Shown here piece after piece: positions 16,595 through 29,026 of a stretch of 64,000 bases of DNA. Under the pieces are notes generated by a model. It saw nothing but the letters and a program-made list of their open reading frames with translations, was not told the DNA's origin and searched no databases. Every line of letters starts with the position of its first letter. Within the stretch, counting starts at the first letter, position 1. Where the stretch lies: assembly GCF_016863275.1 (NCBI RefSeq), contig NZ_BOOO01000030.1, positions 124,001-188,000 on the forward strand, given 5' to 3'. A program made the position numbers and the translations under genes. Source of the stretch: Planotetraspora mira (GTDB lineage Bacteria; Actinomycetota; Actinomycetes; Streptosporangiales; Streptosporangiaceae).

Positions 16595-17929
16595 TCAGCG
16601 GGCCAGCGGGAGCAGGTGCTGGGGCTCGCACGCCTGGGCACGCGAGATGGCTCTGCGGTAGATGCGCTCGTATCCCCGTGCCATCATCGCGACGTCGAAA
16701 CGCCTCACGGCGTGGGCGCGGACGGCGGCGAAGTCCAGCCCGGCCGCCTCCTCGATCGCCGCGGGCAGTTCCTGCAGGGAGTCCCGTACGAATCCGGTGA
16801 CGCCGTCGACCACGATCTCGGGGACCGACCCCCGTCTCAACGCCACCACGGGCGTGCCGCAGGCCATGGCCTCGATCATGATCATGCCGAACGGCTCCTC
16901 CCACTGGAGGGGGAAGATCAGGCAGTGGGCCTTGGACAACAACTCCCGCTTGAGCTCCGCACCGACCTCCCCCAGGTATTCGACGTCGGGACCGAGAAGC
17001 GGCTCGACGTGGGTGTCGAAATAAGCCTGCTCCGCACGCTCGGTCCGTTTGCCGGCCAGCAGGATGCGGCGGCCGGCCGCCCGCGCGGCCTCGATCGCGA
17101 GGTGGGCTCCCTTGTCGGGGTTGAACCGTCCCAGCCACAGGACCCAGTCGTCCTTGCGGTCGCGGTAAGGGAACGTGCTCACGTCGACCGCGTTGTGGAC
17201 CCGGCCGATCCAGTTGAGGTCGGACGCCAGGGCCCGCTGCGCCCACGAGATGGCCACAAGCGAGACCGTCGTCGCCAGCGAGCGATAGAACCGCCCGAAC
17301 TCACCGGTGACCTCGCCATGACAAGTGACGATCGTCGGCACTCCTCTGCCCCGGGCGCCCAGAGGACCGGCCAGCGAATGATCGTGGATCACGTCGGCCT
17401 CGATGTCGTCGAGGAACCGTGCGGCCTGGGCCGCGTGGACCATCTCCGGGATCGCCTCTCCTATGCGCTCCGACGGCGGCTCCTCATAGGTGCGCAGATC
17501 GACGCCTTCACCCGCGCCGATCAGCGTCACCCGATGGCCTCGCAGCGTCAGGCCCCGCGCCAGGTCTGCCGTCATCGACTCGATGCCGCCATAGCCTCTC
17601 GGCGGGATGTCGTACCAGGGGGGTGCCACCATCGCGATGTGGAGCCCGCCCCCGTCGCCGCCCTCTCCACCCGCCGGCTTCGCCGCGTCGATCTTGGCAG
17701 TATCGATCTTGGCAGGATCGATTTTGGCCGCGCCGGTGTGGGCCCTGTCCACCTTTGCTGAGTCGACCGTGGCTGAGTCGACCTTGGCCGTGTCCACCTT
17801 GGCCGTGTCCACCTTGGCCGGGTCGATTGCCGCCGGATCGATTGGGCCCGGGTCCATCAAGCGCATCTGGTCCATCTGGCCCATCTGGTCTATCGGGTCC
17901 ATTGGGTCCATTGGGTCTATCGCGTCCAT
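16595..17929 (-). CDS. GT4-type glycosyltransferase with repetitive N-terminus
   Basis: A 444-residue protein. From about residue 90 it is a GT-B fold glycosyltransferase: HIAMVAPPWYDIPPRGYGG at the N-lobe, LGRFNPDKGAHLAIEAA at the domain junction and EEPFGMIMIEAMACGTPVVA with the E-x7-E-type nucleotide-sugar site. The first 83 residues are a low-complexity tract: about eight MDP/IDP-like tripeptides, then roughly nine A-K-V/I-D-x pentapeptides, placing Asp every 3 and then every 5 residues. ATG 17929 has an ideal GGAGG site 5 nt upstream, so the tract is very probably translated. An upstream GTG at 17965 is weaker. Donor and acceptor are unknown. Confidence 0.85.
   Translation of the reverse strand: MDAIDPMDPMDPIDQMGQMDQMRLMDPGPIDPAAIDPAKVDTAKVDTAKVDSATVDSAKVDRAHTGAAKIDPAKIDTAKIDAAKPAGGEGGDGGGLHIAMVAPPWYDIPPRGYGGIESMTADLARGLTLRGHRVTLIGAGEGVDLRTYEEPPSERIGEAIPEMVHAAQAARFLDDIEADVIHDHSLAGPLGARGRGVPTIVTCHGEVTGEFGRFYRSLATTVSLVAISWAQRALASDLNWIGRVHNAVDVSTFPYRDRKDDWVLWLGRFNPDKGAHLAIEAARAAGRRILLAGKRTERAEQAYFDTHVEPLLGPDVEYLGEVGAELKRELLSKAHCLIFPLQWEEPFGMIMIEAMACGTPVVALRRGSVPEIVVDGVTGFVRDSLQELPAAIEEAAGLDFAAVRAHAVRRFDVAMMARGYERIYRRAISRAQACEPQHLLPLAR
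17681..17929. repeat. In-frame 9-bp then 15-bp tandem repeats in a glycosyltransferase gene
   Basis: Read on the plus strand, units like GTCCATTGG (9 bp, coding MDP/IDP) give way to 15-bp units like GTCCACCTTGGCCGT (coding AKVDT). Both periods are multiples of three, so copy-number changes would keep the reading frame. Confidence 0.8.
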
Positions 17930-18193
17930 CGGGCCTCCAGAATCCGCCCCCGCAGAACGGGTCACCCTCTAAATCAGACCTTTTGCCCCTTTCGTCACAC
18001 TTTGTTCCCGCCTTGCAGCCAAGCCAGGCCCCGGACATGGTCGAAGGAGAGGGGGATCCGAACGATCACGGTCGCCCCCAGGACAGCGTCACCTCACTCG
18101 TCGGCCCTGGCGTCCGCTCTGACCGGGCCGGTGCCCGCAAAGCCGCTATACCCGCCCACTCCCCACTACGCCCACTCCGCGCTAGGCCCGTGA

Positions 18194-19771
18194 TCAAGGC
18201 GCGTTCGGACCACGCGCGCCCGCCGCTGTGTTGTTCATGGCGTCGGCGGGTGCGGCTCGTGCGGGTAATGGTCTGCGGGAGGTGTGCCGAGGTCCCGTCC
18301 GGCTGAACGCCCAGCGGTCCTTACCTTCGGGACGGCGCTCGTAGCGGTGGGGACGGCGATAGCGATCACGGTTGTGGAACTGGCAGGCCGGACCCAGCAT
18401 CCGCAGGTCCGTCATGCCGCCGTCGGTCCAGTTGTCCGCGTGGTCGATCTGGCACACGGTGGCCGGAAGCGGGCAGCCGTCGACCCAGCAAGTGGCATAA
18501 CGGGCGAAGACAGCTCGGCGCTGAGCCCAATTGGCCAGGCGCGCCGTACGACCCATATCCAGAACCTGACCGTCGGCATCCATCACCAGCCGCACCAGCG
18601 TTGAGGTCCGCGCAAGCCGAGCCACATCATCCGGCGACAACAACTGCCCCGTGGCCAGCAGCAATCCCGGCATCGCCCACCCCAGACCGGACAGGCCCGA
18701 TTGCCGCTCCCCGGAGGCGGCCCTTGGTCCAGGTTCACGCCCAGGTCCAGGTCCACGTTCAGGGCAACGTTCACCTGGCGGCGCATCCCCATGGCTGTGT
18801 CCGTTTACGCGACCGTCCTGTTGGTAGCCGGCAGGACCACCAGCGGGATCGGAGGCGGGATCAGGTGGGTGGTCTTTGGGGAGGGATTCCACATTGACCA
18901 GGACGAGCAGCTCAGTGGTGATCTTTTTCTCGAGGAGAGCCATGAGAGCGTCGGCATTGCGAACCCGCAGAGGCCGATCATCATCATCATCGGTCTTCGG
19001 TTTGGCATAGGCGTCCAGCCAGGTCCGGAGCCGGGCCGCCGCCTCTCGGGGAAGGCGGAACTCCCCTGCTATTCCGCCCGAACCGGTCGGACGGACCTGT
19101 AGATACCGGCCCGCATAGTCGGCGTCCCTCTCCTTGTCCGCCTGCCCCGGGTCCAGCATTTCCCGCAGATATCGGCCCGCCTTGGCCACCTCGGCCGGGG
19201 TCGCCCGGTCCGCCAATGAGACGAGGATCGATTCGGCGATCTCCGCCTGCTCATCGGAGAGACCGCTCGTCGCGGCGCAGATCGCACTGACCTGCCCCTC
19301 CGACAGACTGCCCTCGGCGAACCGAACTCGGACCACACGCAGACGAGCCAATTCCGTCGCGAGCTTGACCAGGTGGGACGCTGATCCCGCACTCGTTCCG
19401 CAGGCTCCCTGAAGCCAGGTCCGAGTGCCGGCATGCCCGTGTGCTTTGGCCTCACCCGCACGATGCACCCGGCCCACCCGGGTGGAGATCGCCGAAATCA
19501 ATCGGTCTCGGGCGAAAAGCAACTCCTGCGTTTGCTCCAGACAGGTCGATGGCGAGTCGGGCAGTTCGGCCAGCGCTAACGCGGAAAGCACCTCGACAGC
19601 TCTGACCACAAGATCATCCGACCCTTCAGACCCGGCAGCCGAAGACCGCGCCTCGGACGAGGGGTGCGGGCCAGAGGCGGACGAGCGTGGGGCGGACGAA
19701 CTCGAGGTGGACGAGCGTGAGGCGGAGCGGGGCCGGCGCAGGAAAGACCGCATCGGGAGCATCCGGTGCAT
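18194..19771 (-). CDS. DUF222 / HNH endonuclease-domain protein (13E12-type)
   Basis: A 525-residue protein with an Ala/Ser-rich N-terminus and a DUF222 helical region (about 60-290). A Pro/Gly-rich linker follows, and then a C-terminal HNH motif: CWVDGCPLPATVCQIDHADNW with the later FHN. The zinc-like Cys pair and the His-Asn elements are intact. These proteins are abundant in actinobacteria, often in multiple copies, and are thought to be mobile-element related; activity is rarely shown. The start is uncertain: no good ribosome site precedes ATG 19771 and the frame stays open upstream. Confidence 0.82.
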   Translation of the reverse strand: MHRMLPMRSFLRRPRSASRSSTSSSSAPRSSASGPHPSSEARSSAAGSEGSDDLVVRAVEVLSALALAELPDSPSTCLEQTQELLFARDRLISAISTRVGRVHRAGEAKAHGHAGTRTWLQGACGTSAGSASHLVKLATELARLRVVRVRFAEGSLSEGQVSAICAATSGLSDEQAEIAESILVSLADRATPAEVAKAGRYLREMLDPGQADKERDADYAGRYLQVRPTGSGGIAGEFRLPREAAARLRTWLDAYAKPKTDDDDDRPLRVRNADALMALLEKKITTELLVLVNVESLPKDHPPDPASDPAGGPAGYQQDGRVNGHSHGDAPPGERCPERGPGPGREPGPRAASGERQSGLSGLGWAMPGLLLATGQLLSPDDVARLARTSTLVRLVMDADGQVLDMGRTARLANWAQRRAVFARYATCWVDGCPLPATVCQIDHADNWTDGGMTDLRMLGPACQFHNRDRYRRPHRYERRPEGKDRWAFSRTGPRHTSRRPLPARAAPADAMNNTAAGARGPNAP

Positions 19772-20665
19772 CCGGTGCAGACGCAGGCGCAGGCGGCTCC
19801 GAATCAGTCGAGTCGCAGCCGGGAGAGCCCCGAAAGGACGAGTCGGCGGCAGTCGAATCCGGCCACGGATCAGTCACAGGCGGGGAACTCAATGCCGAAC
19901 TACCGTCGGACGACCACGACCTCGCCCGGGCCGTCACCTCGGCCCACCACTCTGAACCGCACGGCATTTCCCCTGCACCGAATGAAGATGAGGGGTGCCG
20001 CCCTCGTGTTCCGGCCACGCCAACCCCTCTCCATCAAATCGAAAATCTAACCTAATAATCTCACGGAGAGTAGTCATTCCGCTACGATTTTCGAACAGAA
20101 TTTCTATCTGCTGGCCGGCGGCTTGTTCGGGTAGGTCGGTGGGATTCGGCGCACTCGCTACCGTCGACGGACGGCTGTACGCACACGACGACGTGCAGCC
20201 CCATGACGTTCAGATCAATGGAGCGGACTCCGGCCGAGAATTATGGACCGAGTCTAGAGCGGTCGCGATTGACGCCTCGGGGGCCACGGCCGACAACCGC
20301 TCGTCGGATACAAGCGGGACCGCGCATGATCACAAACGCTGCTACGGCCAGCCGACACGTACCCATCGAGGCCGCACGGCAACAGCCGCAGACGCGGCTG
20401 TACTGCATCGACCTCGATGTGCGGGTACTGCGTGCGGTCGAAGGCAGTGAGGCGGGAGGTCGTGCATGATCACGCTGTTGAGGGGGCAGCGCGAAGCGGC
20501 TCATCCGTCACAAACTCACCCCCGTACCGGGTGTGGCGATCTCGCACAACGTCGAGACCGCCACAACCGGCGACGCACCGCCACCCCGCTACCCGCCACC
20601 GGCCAGGCGCCGATCGGCGTCACCCGGCGGCCGCTGACCAACGTGCGGTCAGGATCTGGGCTCCT
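19772..20665. other. 894-bp region without a convincing gene
   Basis: It lies between the DUF222/HNH start and the glgP stop. Short overlapping frames occur on both strands but none has a clear ribosome site or recognisable domain. It holds two cores of the TGATCATG repeat family and an AT-richer stretch near 20035-20105. It may be an eroded insertion or the upstream region of the DUF222 gene. Confidence 0.5.
20325..20473. repeat. Two isolated TGATCATG cores (array F)
   Basis: CATGATCAC at 20325-20333 and 20465-20473, both in reverse orientation and 140 bp apart. The second has the full GTGCATGATCAC core. No 53-bp periodicity remains, so this looks like a decayed array. Confidence 0.6.
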
Positions 20666-23263
20666 CTAACGGAGGGTTCCGTTGGTCATCCCCGCCGGTT
20701 CCTCCGGTGCGGCGACGAGACCGAGCTCCGCGGGCGACGCCATGAGCGGATGGAAGGGCACGACGCGGACGGTGTAGCCGAAGGCCCCCGTGCGGTCCAG
20801 CGGCAGGTCTCCGGTGTAGTACGCCCTGCCGTCGTCGTCGACCGAATCGGCCTTGAGGGTCACGTAGGTGGGCGAGATCAACTCGTCGTGCGGTCCGACA
20901 CGGCCGTAGGCCGCCTGCACCTGGACGTCGTCGGCGGACAACTCACCCAGCGCGATGGTCGCCCGCAACTCCAGTCGCGCCCCGAGCTCGGGAGCGTCCC
21001 CGATCCCCGCGGCCTCGACGTGCTCCACCCGGATCCCGGGCCACGCCTGGGTGAGCCTCAGTTTCCACGCGGCGAACTGACGGGCGTTCTCGTATCCGTC
21101 CGCCACGAGCGCGCGGGCGGAGCTGGCGGCCGGCGTGTACAGACCGACCACGTAGTCGTGCAACATCCGGCCAGCGAGCACCTTGGGCCCGAGCGAGCTG
21201 AGCGTGTGCTTGACCATCTCCAGCCACCGCCGGGGCAGGCCGTCGGCGGCGCGGTCGTAGAAACGGTCGGCGACCTCACGCTCGATGAGGTCGTACAGAG
21301 CCGTCGCCTCCAGCTCGTCGCGCCGCTCGGGGTCGGTGACGCCGTCGGCGCTGGGGATGGCCCATCCGTTGTTGCCGTCGAACCACTCGTCCCACCATCC
21401 GTCGCGGATGGAGAGGTTGAGGCCGCCGTTGAGCGCGGCCTTCATGCCGGACGTGCCGCAGGCCTCCAGCGGCCGCAGCGGGTTGTTCATCCAGACGTCG
21501 GAGCCGGTGACCATGAGCCGGCCGAGGGTCATGTCGTAATCGGGCAGGAAGACGATCCGGTGCCGCACGTCCTCCTGGTCGGCGAACCGGACCATCTGCT
21601 GGATGAACTTCTTGCCGCCCTCGTCGGCGGGGTGGGCCTTGCCCGCGATCACGATCTGGACCGGCTTGTCGGGGTCGAGGAGCAGGCTCTTCAGCCTCTC
21701 CGGGTCCGACAACATCAGTGTGAGCCGCTTGTAGGACGGCACGCGGCGGGCGAACCCGATCGTCAGCGCGTCGGGATCGAGCGCCTCGTCGACCCAGCCC
21801 AGCTCCGCCTCGGCGGCGCCCCGCTGACGCCAGGACTGCTTGATGCGCTTGCGCGCCTCGGTCACCAGGTGGGCCCTGAGCCTGCCCCGGATGGACCAGA
21901 TATCGGCGTCGGAGAGCTTCCGCACGGCATCCCAGCCCTGCGACATGTCGATCAGGGAGGGCAGCTCGTCGCCCGCGAGCTCCATGACCTCGCGGCCGAC
22001 CCAGGTCGGGGCGTGGACGCCGTTGGTGATCGAGCCGATCGGCACCTCCTCGACGTCGAAGCCCGGCCACAGGCCCTTGAACATCTCCCGGCTGACCTCG
22101 CCGTGGAGCTCGGAGACGCCGTTGACCCGCTGGGCGAGCCGCATGCCCATGACGGCCATGTTGAAGACGGCCGGGTCGGAGTCGGGGCCCTCGGGCTCGG
22201 CGCCGAGCTGGAGGATGCGGTCGACGCTCACCGTCGGCCAGGCGTTGGACCCGCCGAACTGCCTGGCGATCATCTCGGTCGGGAACCGGTCGATCCCGGC
22301 GGGGACCGGCGTGTGCGTGGTGAACACGGTGCCGGCCCTGACGGCCTCGAGGGCCTCGTCGAAGGACAGGCGCGCCTCGGTGAGCTCACGGATCCGCTCG
22401 AGGCCGAGGAATCCCGCGTGGCCCTCGTTGGTGTGGAACACCTCGGGCTCCGGGTGCCCGCTGATCCGGCAGTACGCCCGCAGAGCGCGGACGCCGCCCA
22501 CGCCGAGCAGCAACTCCTGCATGAGCCGGTGGTCGCCGCCACCGCCGTAGAGACGGTCGGTCACGTCCCTCGCCGCGGCGTCGTTGTCGGAGATGTCGGA
22601 GTCCAGCAGCAGCAGCGGGACCCTGCCGACCTGGGCCACCCAGATCTGGGCGTGCAGCGTGCGCGAGCCCGGCAGACCGATCCCGACCCGGGCCGGTGTG
22701 CCGTCGGCCTCCTTGAGCAGGGTGAGCGGCAGGCCACCGGGGTCGAGCGACGGGTAGTGCTCCTGCTGCCACCCCTCGGGCGAGAGCGACTGGGAGAAGT
22801 AGCCGTGGCGGTACAGCAGGCCGACGCCGAGGATCGGCACGCCGAGGTCGCTCGCCGCCTTCAGGTGGTCGCCCGCCAGGATGCCCAGACCGCCCGAGTA
22901 CTGCGGGAGGGCGGAGGCGATGCCGTACTCGGGGGAGAAGTAGCCGATGGCGGCGGGGCCGCCTTCCTGCGACTGATACCACCGGGGAGCGGTCATGTAC
23001 TCACGGAGGTCGTCGGCCGCGTCGGCCAGCCGGCGGAGAAAGCGCCGGTCCTGGGCGAGCTCGCGCAGCCGGTCGGCCTCCACGGCGCCGAGAAGGGCGA
23101 CGGGGTCGTGGTCCACTCGCTCCCAGACCTCGGGGTCCACCTCGGCGAACAGGTCCATGGTCTCCGGGTGCCAGGACCAGCGGAGATTCCGGACCAGCTC
23201 GCCCAGCGGCTCGAGCTGCGAGGGAAGGACGGTGCGGACGGTGAACCTGCGGATAGCTCTCAC
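20666..23263 (-). CDS. glgP: Alpha-glucan (maltodextrin) phosphorylase
   Basis: An 865-residue enzyme releasing glucose-1-phosphate from alpha-1,4-glucans. It has the DUF3417 N-terminal segment common in actinobacterial GlgP (LRNLRWSWHPET reads as NLRWSWHPET here). The phosphorylase core follows: PEYGIASALPQYSGGLGILAG at the substrate/PLP side, FHTNEGHAGFLGLERI, and the PLP and phosphate-binding block PLRPLEACGTSGMKAALNG near residue 600. The length fits the long actinobacterial form. It is transcribed divergently from glgE, so synthesis and breakdown of the glucan pool are clustered. Confidence 0.95.
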   Translation of the reverse strand: MRAIRRFTVRTVLPSQLEPLGELVRNLRWSWHPETMDLFAEVDPEVWERVDHDPVALLGAVEADRLRELAQDRRFLRRLADAADDLREYMTAPRWYQSQEGGPAAIGYFSPEYGIASALPQYSGGLGILAGDHLKAASDLGVPILGVGLLYRHGYFSQSLSPEGWQQEHYPSLDPGGLPLTLLKEADGTPARVGIGLPGSRTLHAQIWVAQVGRVPLLLLDSDISDNDAAARDVTDRLYGGGGDHRLMQELLLGVGGVRALRAYCRISGHPEPEVFHTNEGHAGFLGLERIRELTEARLSFDEALEAVRAGTVFTTHTPVPAGIDRFPTEMIARQFGGSNAWPTVSVDRILQLGAEPEGPDSDPAVFNMAVMGMRLAQRVNGVSELHGEVSREMFKGLWPGFDVEEVPIGSITNGVHAPTWVGREVMELAGDELPSLIDMSQGWDAVRKLSDADIWSIRGRLRAHLVTEARKRIKQSWRQRGAAEAELGWVDEALDPDALTIGFARRVPSYKRLTLMLSDPERLKSLLLDPDKPVQIVIAGKAHPADEGGKKFIQQMVRFADQEDVRHRIVFLPDYDMTLGRLMVTGSDVWMNNPLRPLEACGTSGMKAALNGGLNLSIRDGWWDEWFDGNNGWAIPSADGVTDPERRDELEATALYDLIEREVADRFYDRAADGLPRRWLEMVKHTLSSLGPKVLAGRMLHDYVVGLYTPAASSARALVADGYENARQFAAWKLRLTQAWPGIRVEHVEAAGIGDAPELGARLELRATIALGELSADDVQVQAAYGRVGPHDELISPTYVTLKADSVDDDGRAYYTGDLPLDRTGAFGYTVRVVPFHPLMASPAELGLVAAPEEPAGMTNGTLR

Positions 23264-23781
23264 GGGGCCAGACCCTAGTTACTCAGCGCCACGACGCGCG
23301 ACCGAAACACTCTGTCCGATACGGGGATGCCCGCGGGCACGACACTCCCCTGGGTTTCTTGCATAAGCGCTCTCACCACTAGCAAACCCGCTCAAACCTC
23401 ACAAAACTACACTGGCTCAGGTGAATCCCACCGGCGATGCTACGGCCCTCCCACGTGTGCTCGCTCACCACAGAGCGGCCACCCGAACACGCCGTGCAGT
23501 CTTTCCGTCGGCAGGGGTAAGAGGGGACTATTGGGGCACTCCCTCTAGGAGCGAAGGTTCCCCGTGACGGGCTCCTCGACGTGCCGCCTCCGGACGGCAC
23601 GGGCGCGCGACGGCACGACCAGCAGGACACCGCACCACCCCGGCACCACCTGAGCATGATCCGGCGCGGCCAGATCGGCCGCGTCACGTGAACGCTCGGG
23701 CAACCCCGGAAATCGACCTGATTGACCAATTGAGAAGATCTTGAAAATCCGGCGGCACCGGGCGTGCCGTCGCTAACGTGA
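23264..23781. promoter_or_regulatory. Divergent promoter region of glgP and glgE
   Basis: 518 bp between divergent starts, with AT-richer stretches near 23380-23410 and 23715-23750. It must contain both promoters. TTGACC at 23722 is a possible -35 for glgE, but no matching -10 is convincing. No clear operator palindrome was found by eye. Confidence 0.5.
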
Positions 23782-25845
23782 GTGACGATGATCGGAAGAA
23801 TCCCAATCCAGGACATCCACCCCGTCGTCGACTGCGGGCGCAGGCCCGCGAAGGCGGCCGCGGGTGAGACCTTCGAGATCAGCGCCACCGTGTTCCGCGA
23901 GGGACACGACGCCGTGGCCGCCGGGGTCGTGTTGATCGACCCGAGCGGGGCGTCGAGGCGGCTGCTGCGCATGCGGGAGGTCGCTCCGGGCACCGACAAG
24001 TGGAGCGTGGAGGTCACGCTGCCGGCCGAGGGCCTGTGGCAGTTCCGCGTCGAGGCGTGGAGTGATCCCATCGCGACGTGGATGCACGACGCGGAGATCA
24101 AGATCCCGCGCGGCATGGACGCGGACCTCATGTGCGAGGAGGGGGCCCGACTCTTCGAGCGGGCGGCGAGAGCCGTACGGGCCGTCGACTGCAAGGACGA
24201 GGCCGGGGCCGATCCCTGTGGGCACAGGGCCACGCTGCTGGCGATCGCCGAACGTCTACGGGACGACCGCGTCGATCCGCGTGCGCGCTTCACCGTGGCG
24301 CAGTTGCCGGAGACGGTCGCGCTGGTCGCGGCGCATCCGCTGCGGGACCTGGTCTCACGGTCCGGCAGAGGCCGGGTGCAGGTGGACAGGCGTCGGGCGC
24401 TGTTCGGATCCTGGTACGAGTTCTTCCCCCGGTCGGAGGGGGCGGTGGCCGAAAGGGACAGCGACCCCAAGGTCGCTCCCAAATCAGGAAATTTCCGGAC
24501 TGCGGCGAAGCGGCTGCCGGCCGTCGCCCAGATGGGGTTCGACATCGTCTATCTGCCGCCGATCCACCCGATCGGCACGCAGTTCCGCAAGGGACGCAAC
24601 AACACCCTCACCCCGGAGCAGTACGACCCCGGCTCGCCCTGGGCGATCGGCTCCGAGGACGGCGGGCACGACGCAATCCACCCCGACCTCGGGACGTTCG
24701 AGGACTTCGACGAATTCGTGGCCAGGGCGAGGGATCTGGGCATGGAGATCGCCCTGGACCTCGCGCTGCAGTGCTCCCCCGACCACCCCTGGGTGAAGGA
24801 GCATCCCGAATGGTTCAACATCCGGGCCGACGGGACGATCGCGTACGCCGAGAATCCGCCCAAGAAATACCAGGACATCTATCCGCTGAACTTCGACAAG
24901 GACCCCGAGGGGATCTACACCGAGGTCAAGCGGGTGGTACGCCTCTGGATGGATCACGGCGTCCGGATCTTCCGCGTGGACAACCCCCACACCAAGCCGG
25001 TGAGCTTCTGGGAACGACTGCTGGCGGACATCAACGCCACCGACCCCGACGTGCTGTTCCTCGCGGAGGCCTTCACCCGGCCCGCGATGCTGCAGACACT
25101 CGCCAAGGTCGGGTTCCACCAGTCGTACACCTACTTCACGTGGAAGAACTCCAAGACCGACGTGGAGGACTACCTCGGGGAACTCGCCCAGGAGACCTCG
25201 CATTTCCTGCGACCCAACCTGTTCGTCAACACGCCGGACATCCTGCACGAGTACCTGCAACACGGCGGGATGCCCGCCTTCAAGATCAGGGCGGTGCTGG
25301 GGGCGCTGATGGCGCCGACCTGGGGCGTCTACTCTGGCTATGAGCTGGCAGAGAACGTCCCGGTACGGCCCGGCAGCGAGGAATACCTCGATAGCGAGAA
25401 ATATCAGTACAAGGTGCGCGACTGGGCGGCCGCAGAGCGCGAGGGACGGAGTCTTGCCCCGTTCATCACGCAGCTCAATTTGTTGCGAAGAGCTCACCCG
25501 GCACTCCAGGAATTGCGTAACCTACGGTTTCATAGCGTCGACCAGCCGGATCTGATCTGCTTCTCCAAGCGACTGCCCGGCGCCTACGACACGGCCACAC
25601 GACGGCACGGCATAGGCGATGTGGTACTGGCCGTCGTCAATCTGGATCCGTACAACACCCATGAGGCGACTGTCCGGCTGAACATGCCCGCACTCGGTCT
25701 CGACTGGCAGGACCAGTTCGTCGTCCATGATGAACTGTCGGGCGAGTCGTACCACTGGGGGCAGGCCGACTTCGTGCGCCTCGACCCGCACGTCAATCCC
25801 GCACACGTCTTCACGCTCCGCCACGGGTCAGTGCTCCGCCCGTGA
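23782..25845 (+). CDS. glgE: Alpha-1,4-glucan:maltose-1-phosphate maltosyltransferase
   Basis: A 687-residue GH13_3 enzyme extending alpha-1,4-glucan with maltose-1-phosphate. The N-terminal beta-domain (about 1-110) carries [15 protein letters not shown]. The catalytic barrel has [32 protein letters not shown], nucleophile Asp in [14 protein letters not shown], acid/base Glu in [10 protein letters not shown] and the [11 protein letters not shown] region. Start is GTG 23782 or ATG 23788. It is the first gene of the glgE-treS-mak-glgB operon. Confidence 0.96.
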   Translation: MTMIGRIPIQDIHPVVDCGRRPAKAAAGETFEISATVFREGHDAVAAGVVLIDPSGASRRLLRMREVAPGTDKWSVEVTLPAEGLWQFRVEAWSDPIATWMHDAEIKIPRGMDADLMCEEGARLFERAARAVRAVDCKDEAGADPCGHRATLLAIAERLRDDRVDPRARFTVAQLPETVALVAAHPLRDLVSRSGRGRVQVDRRRALFGSWYEFFPRSEGAVAERDSDPKVAPKSGNFRTAAKRLPAVAQMGFDIVYLPPIHPIGTQFRKGRNNTLTPEQYDPGSPWAIGSEDGGHDAIHPDLGTFEDFDEFVARARDLGMEIALDLALQCSPDHPWVKEHPEWFNIRADGTIAYAENPPKKYQDIYPLNFDKDPEGIYTEVKRVVRLWMDHGVRIFRVDNPHTKPVSFWERLLADINATDPDVLFLAEAFTRPAMLQTLAKVGFHQSYTYFTWKNSKTDVEDYLGELAQETSHFLRPNLFVNTPDILHEYLQHGGMPAFKIRAVLGALMAPTWGVYSGYELAENVPVRPGSEEYLDSEKYQYKVRDWAAAEREGRSLAPFITQLNLLRRAHPALQELRNLRFHSVDQPDLICFSKRLPGAYDTATRRHGIGDVVLAVVNLDPYNTHEATVRLNMPALGLDWQDQFVVHDELSGESYHWGQADFVRLDPHVNPAHVFTLRHGSVLRP

Positions 25846-25876
25846 GCGCGGCCCTGCACATCCGGGGAGTCCACAG

Positions 25877-27606
<1,730 letters not shown>

Positions 27607-27610
<4 letters not shown>

Positions 27611-28956
27611 CGACTTCACTTCAGGAGCTCCTGGTCGGCTGGATCACCGGACAGCGGTGGTTCGCCGGCAAGGGGCGCGCGATCGATGACCTGGCCGTCG
27701 ACACCCTGACCGAGCTGGATCCGGGCGACCCGGCGCTGGTCCACGCCCTCGTGTCCGTACGGCAGGGCGAGCGGACCACGCAGTACCAGATCCCGCTCGG
27801 CCTGCGGGCGCAGGTGCCCGACCGGCTGAAGCACGTCCTGATCGGGTCGTGCGACTGGCAGGGCCGCCGGATGTGCGCCTATGACGCCGCCCACGACGCG
27901 TCGCTGACGTCCCGGCTGCTGAACGGCATGGACTCCGAGCTGCGGGTGCGGCGGCTCGGGTTCCACCGGGTGCCGGGCACCTCGATCGACACCTCGCAGC
28001 GGAGCCTCGTGCTGACCGCCGAGCAGTCCAACACGTCGCTGGTCTACGGCGACATGTACATCCTCAAGCTGTTCCGCCAGATCACGCCCGGCATCAATCC
28101 CGAGCTCGAGGTGATCACCGCGCTCGCCGGAGCGGGATCGGCCCACGTCGCCAGGCCGTACGGCTGGATCGAGGCGGAGCTGGACGGCGAGGCCACGACT
28201 CTGGCGATCATGCAGGAGTACCTGTCCAACGCCAACGAGGGCTGGACGATGGCGCTCACCAGCGTCCGCGACCTCTACGCCACCGCACAGGGCACGCCGG
28301 CGGAGGACGCGGGCGGGGACTTCGCCGCGGAGGCGTTTCGCCTCGGGACGGCGACCGCGGAGGTCCACGCCGAGCTCGCCGAGGCCTTTCCCACGGGAGT
28401 GATCGAACCTCCCGAGATCAAACGGATGACCGAGCGCTTCCGGCGGCGCCTGGAGAAGGCCGTCGTCGAGGTGCCCGCTCTGGCCGGGCACGCGCACGTG
28501 GCCTACGAGGCGTTCGACCGGCTGGCCGACCTCGACCAGGAGATACCGGTCCAGCGGGTGCACGGCGACTATCACCTCGGCCAGGTCATGCGCACGCCGG
28601 CCGACTGGGTGGTGCTCGACTTCGAGGGCGAGCCGGGCCAGCCCCTCGCCGACCGCCGGGCTCTGGACTCACCGCTGCGCGACGTGGCGGGCATGTTGCG
28701 CTCGTTCGAATACGCGGCCCGGCATCTGCTGGCAGGTCACCCGCGCGCGGATTCGCTGGAGAGACGGGCGCAGGAGTGGGCGGCGCGGAATCGGGCGGCG
28801 TTCCTCGCGGGCTACTCGGAGACCGGTGGCAGGATCCGCGGCCAGGACGCGGTCTTCCTCCGGGCGCTCGAGTTGACCAAGGCCGTGTACGAGGTCGTGT
28901 ACGAGGCGCGTAACCGTCCCTCGTGGTTGCCCATCCCCCTGTCCGCGTTCAGCTGA
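27607..28956 (+). CDS. mak: Maltokinase
   Basis: A 449-residue ATP-dependent kinase making maltose-1-phosphate for GlgE from the maltose produced by TreS. The N-lobe has [10 protein letters not shown], typical of Mak/Pep2. The catalytic loop is [13 protein letters not shown], and the metal-binding motif is [12 protein letters not shown] (the DFE variant of DFG). GTG 27607 overlaps the treS stop (GTGA) with GGAGGA upstream, so the two are translationally coupled and probably form the TreS-Mak complex known from mycobacteria. Confidence 0.95.
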
Positions 28957-29026
28957 GGTCGTCACAGATCTCTGCGTATCTACTGATTTGTTGGGACCTC
29001 GGATGGTTCTAGGACAGGGTAAAGAA

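Noticed and set aside
19626-20018. Minus-strand frame overlapping the DUF222 gene start, considered as a frameshifted N-terminus.
   Set aside because: It shows only Ser/Pro/Ala-rich composition with no DUF222 similarity; a frameshift cannot be supported.
20417-23278. A 953-codon open frame on the plus strand.
   Set aside because: It is antisense to glgP, which has complete phosphorylase motifs; shadow frame.
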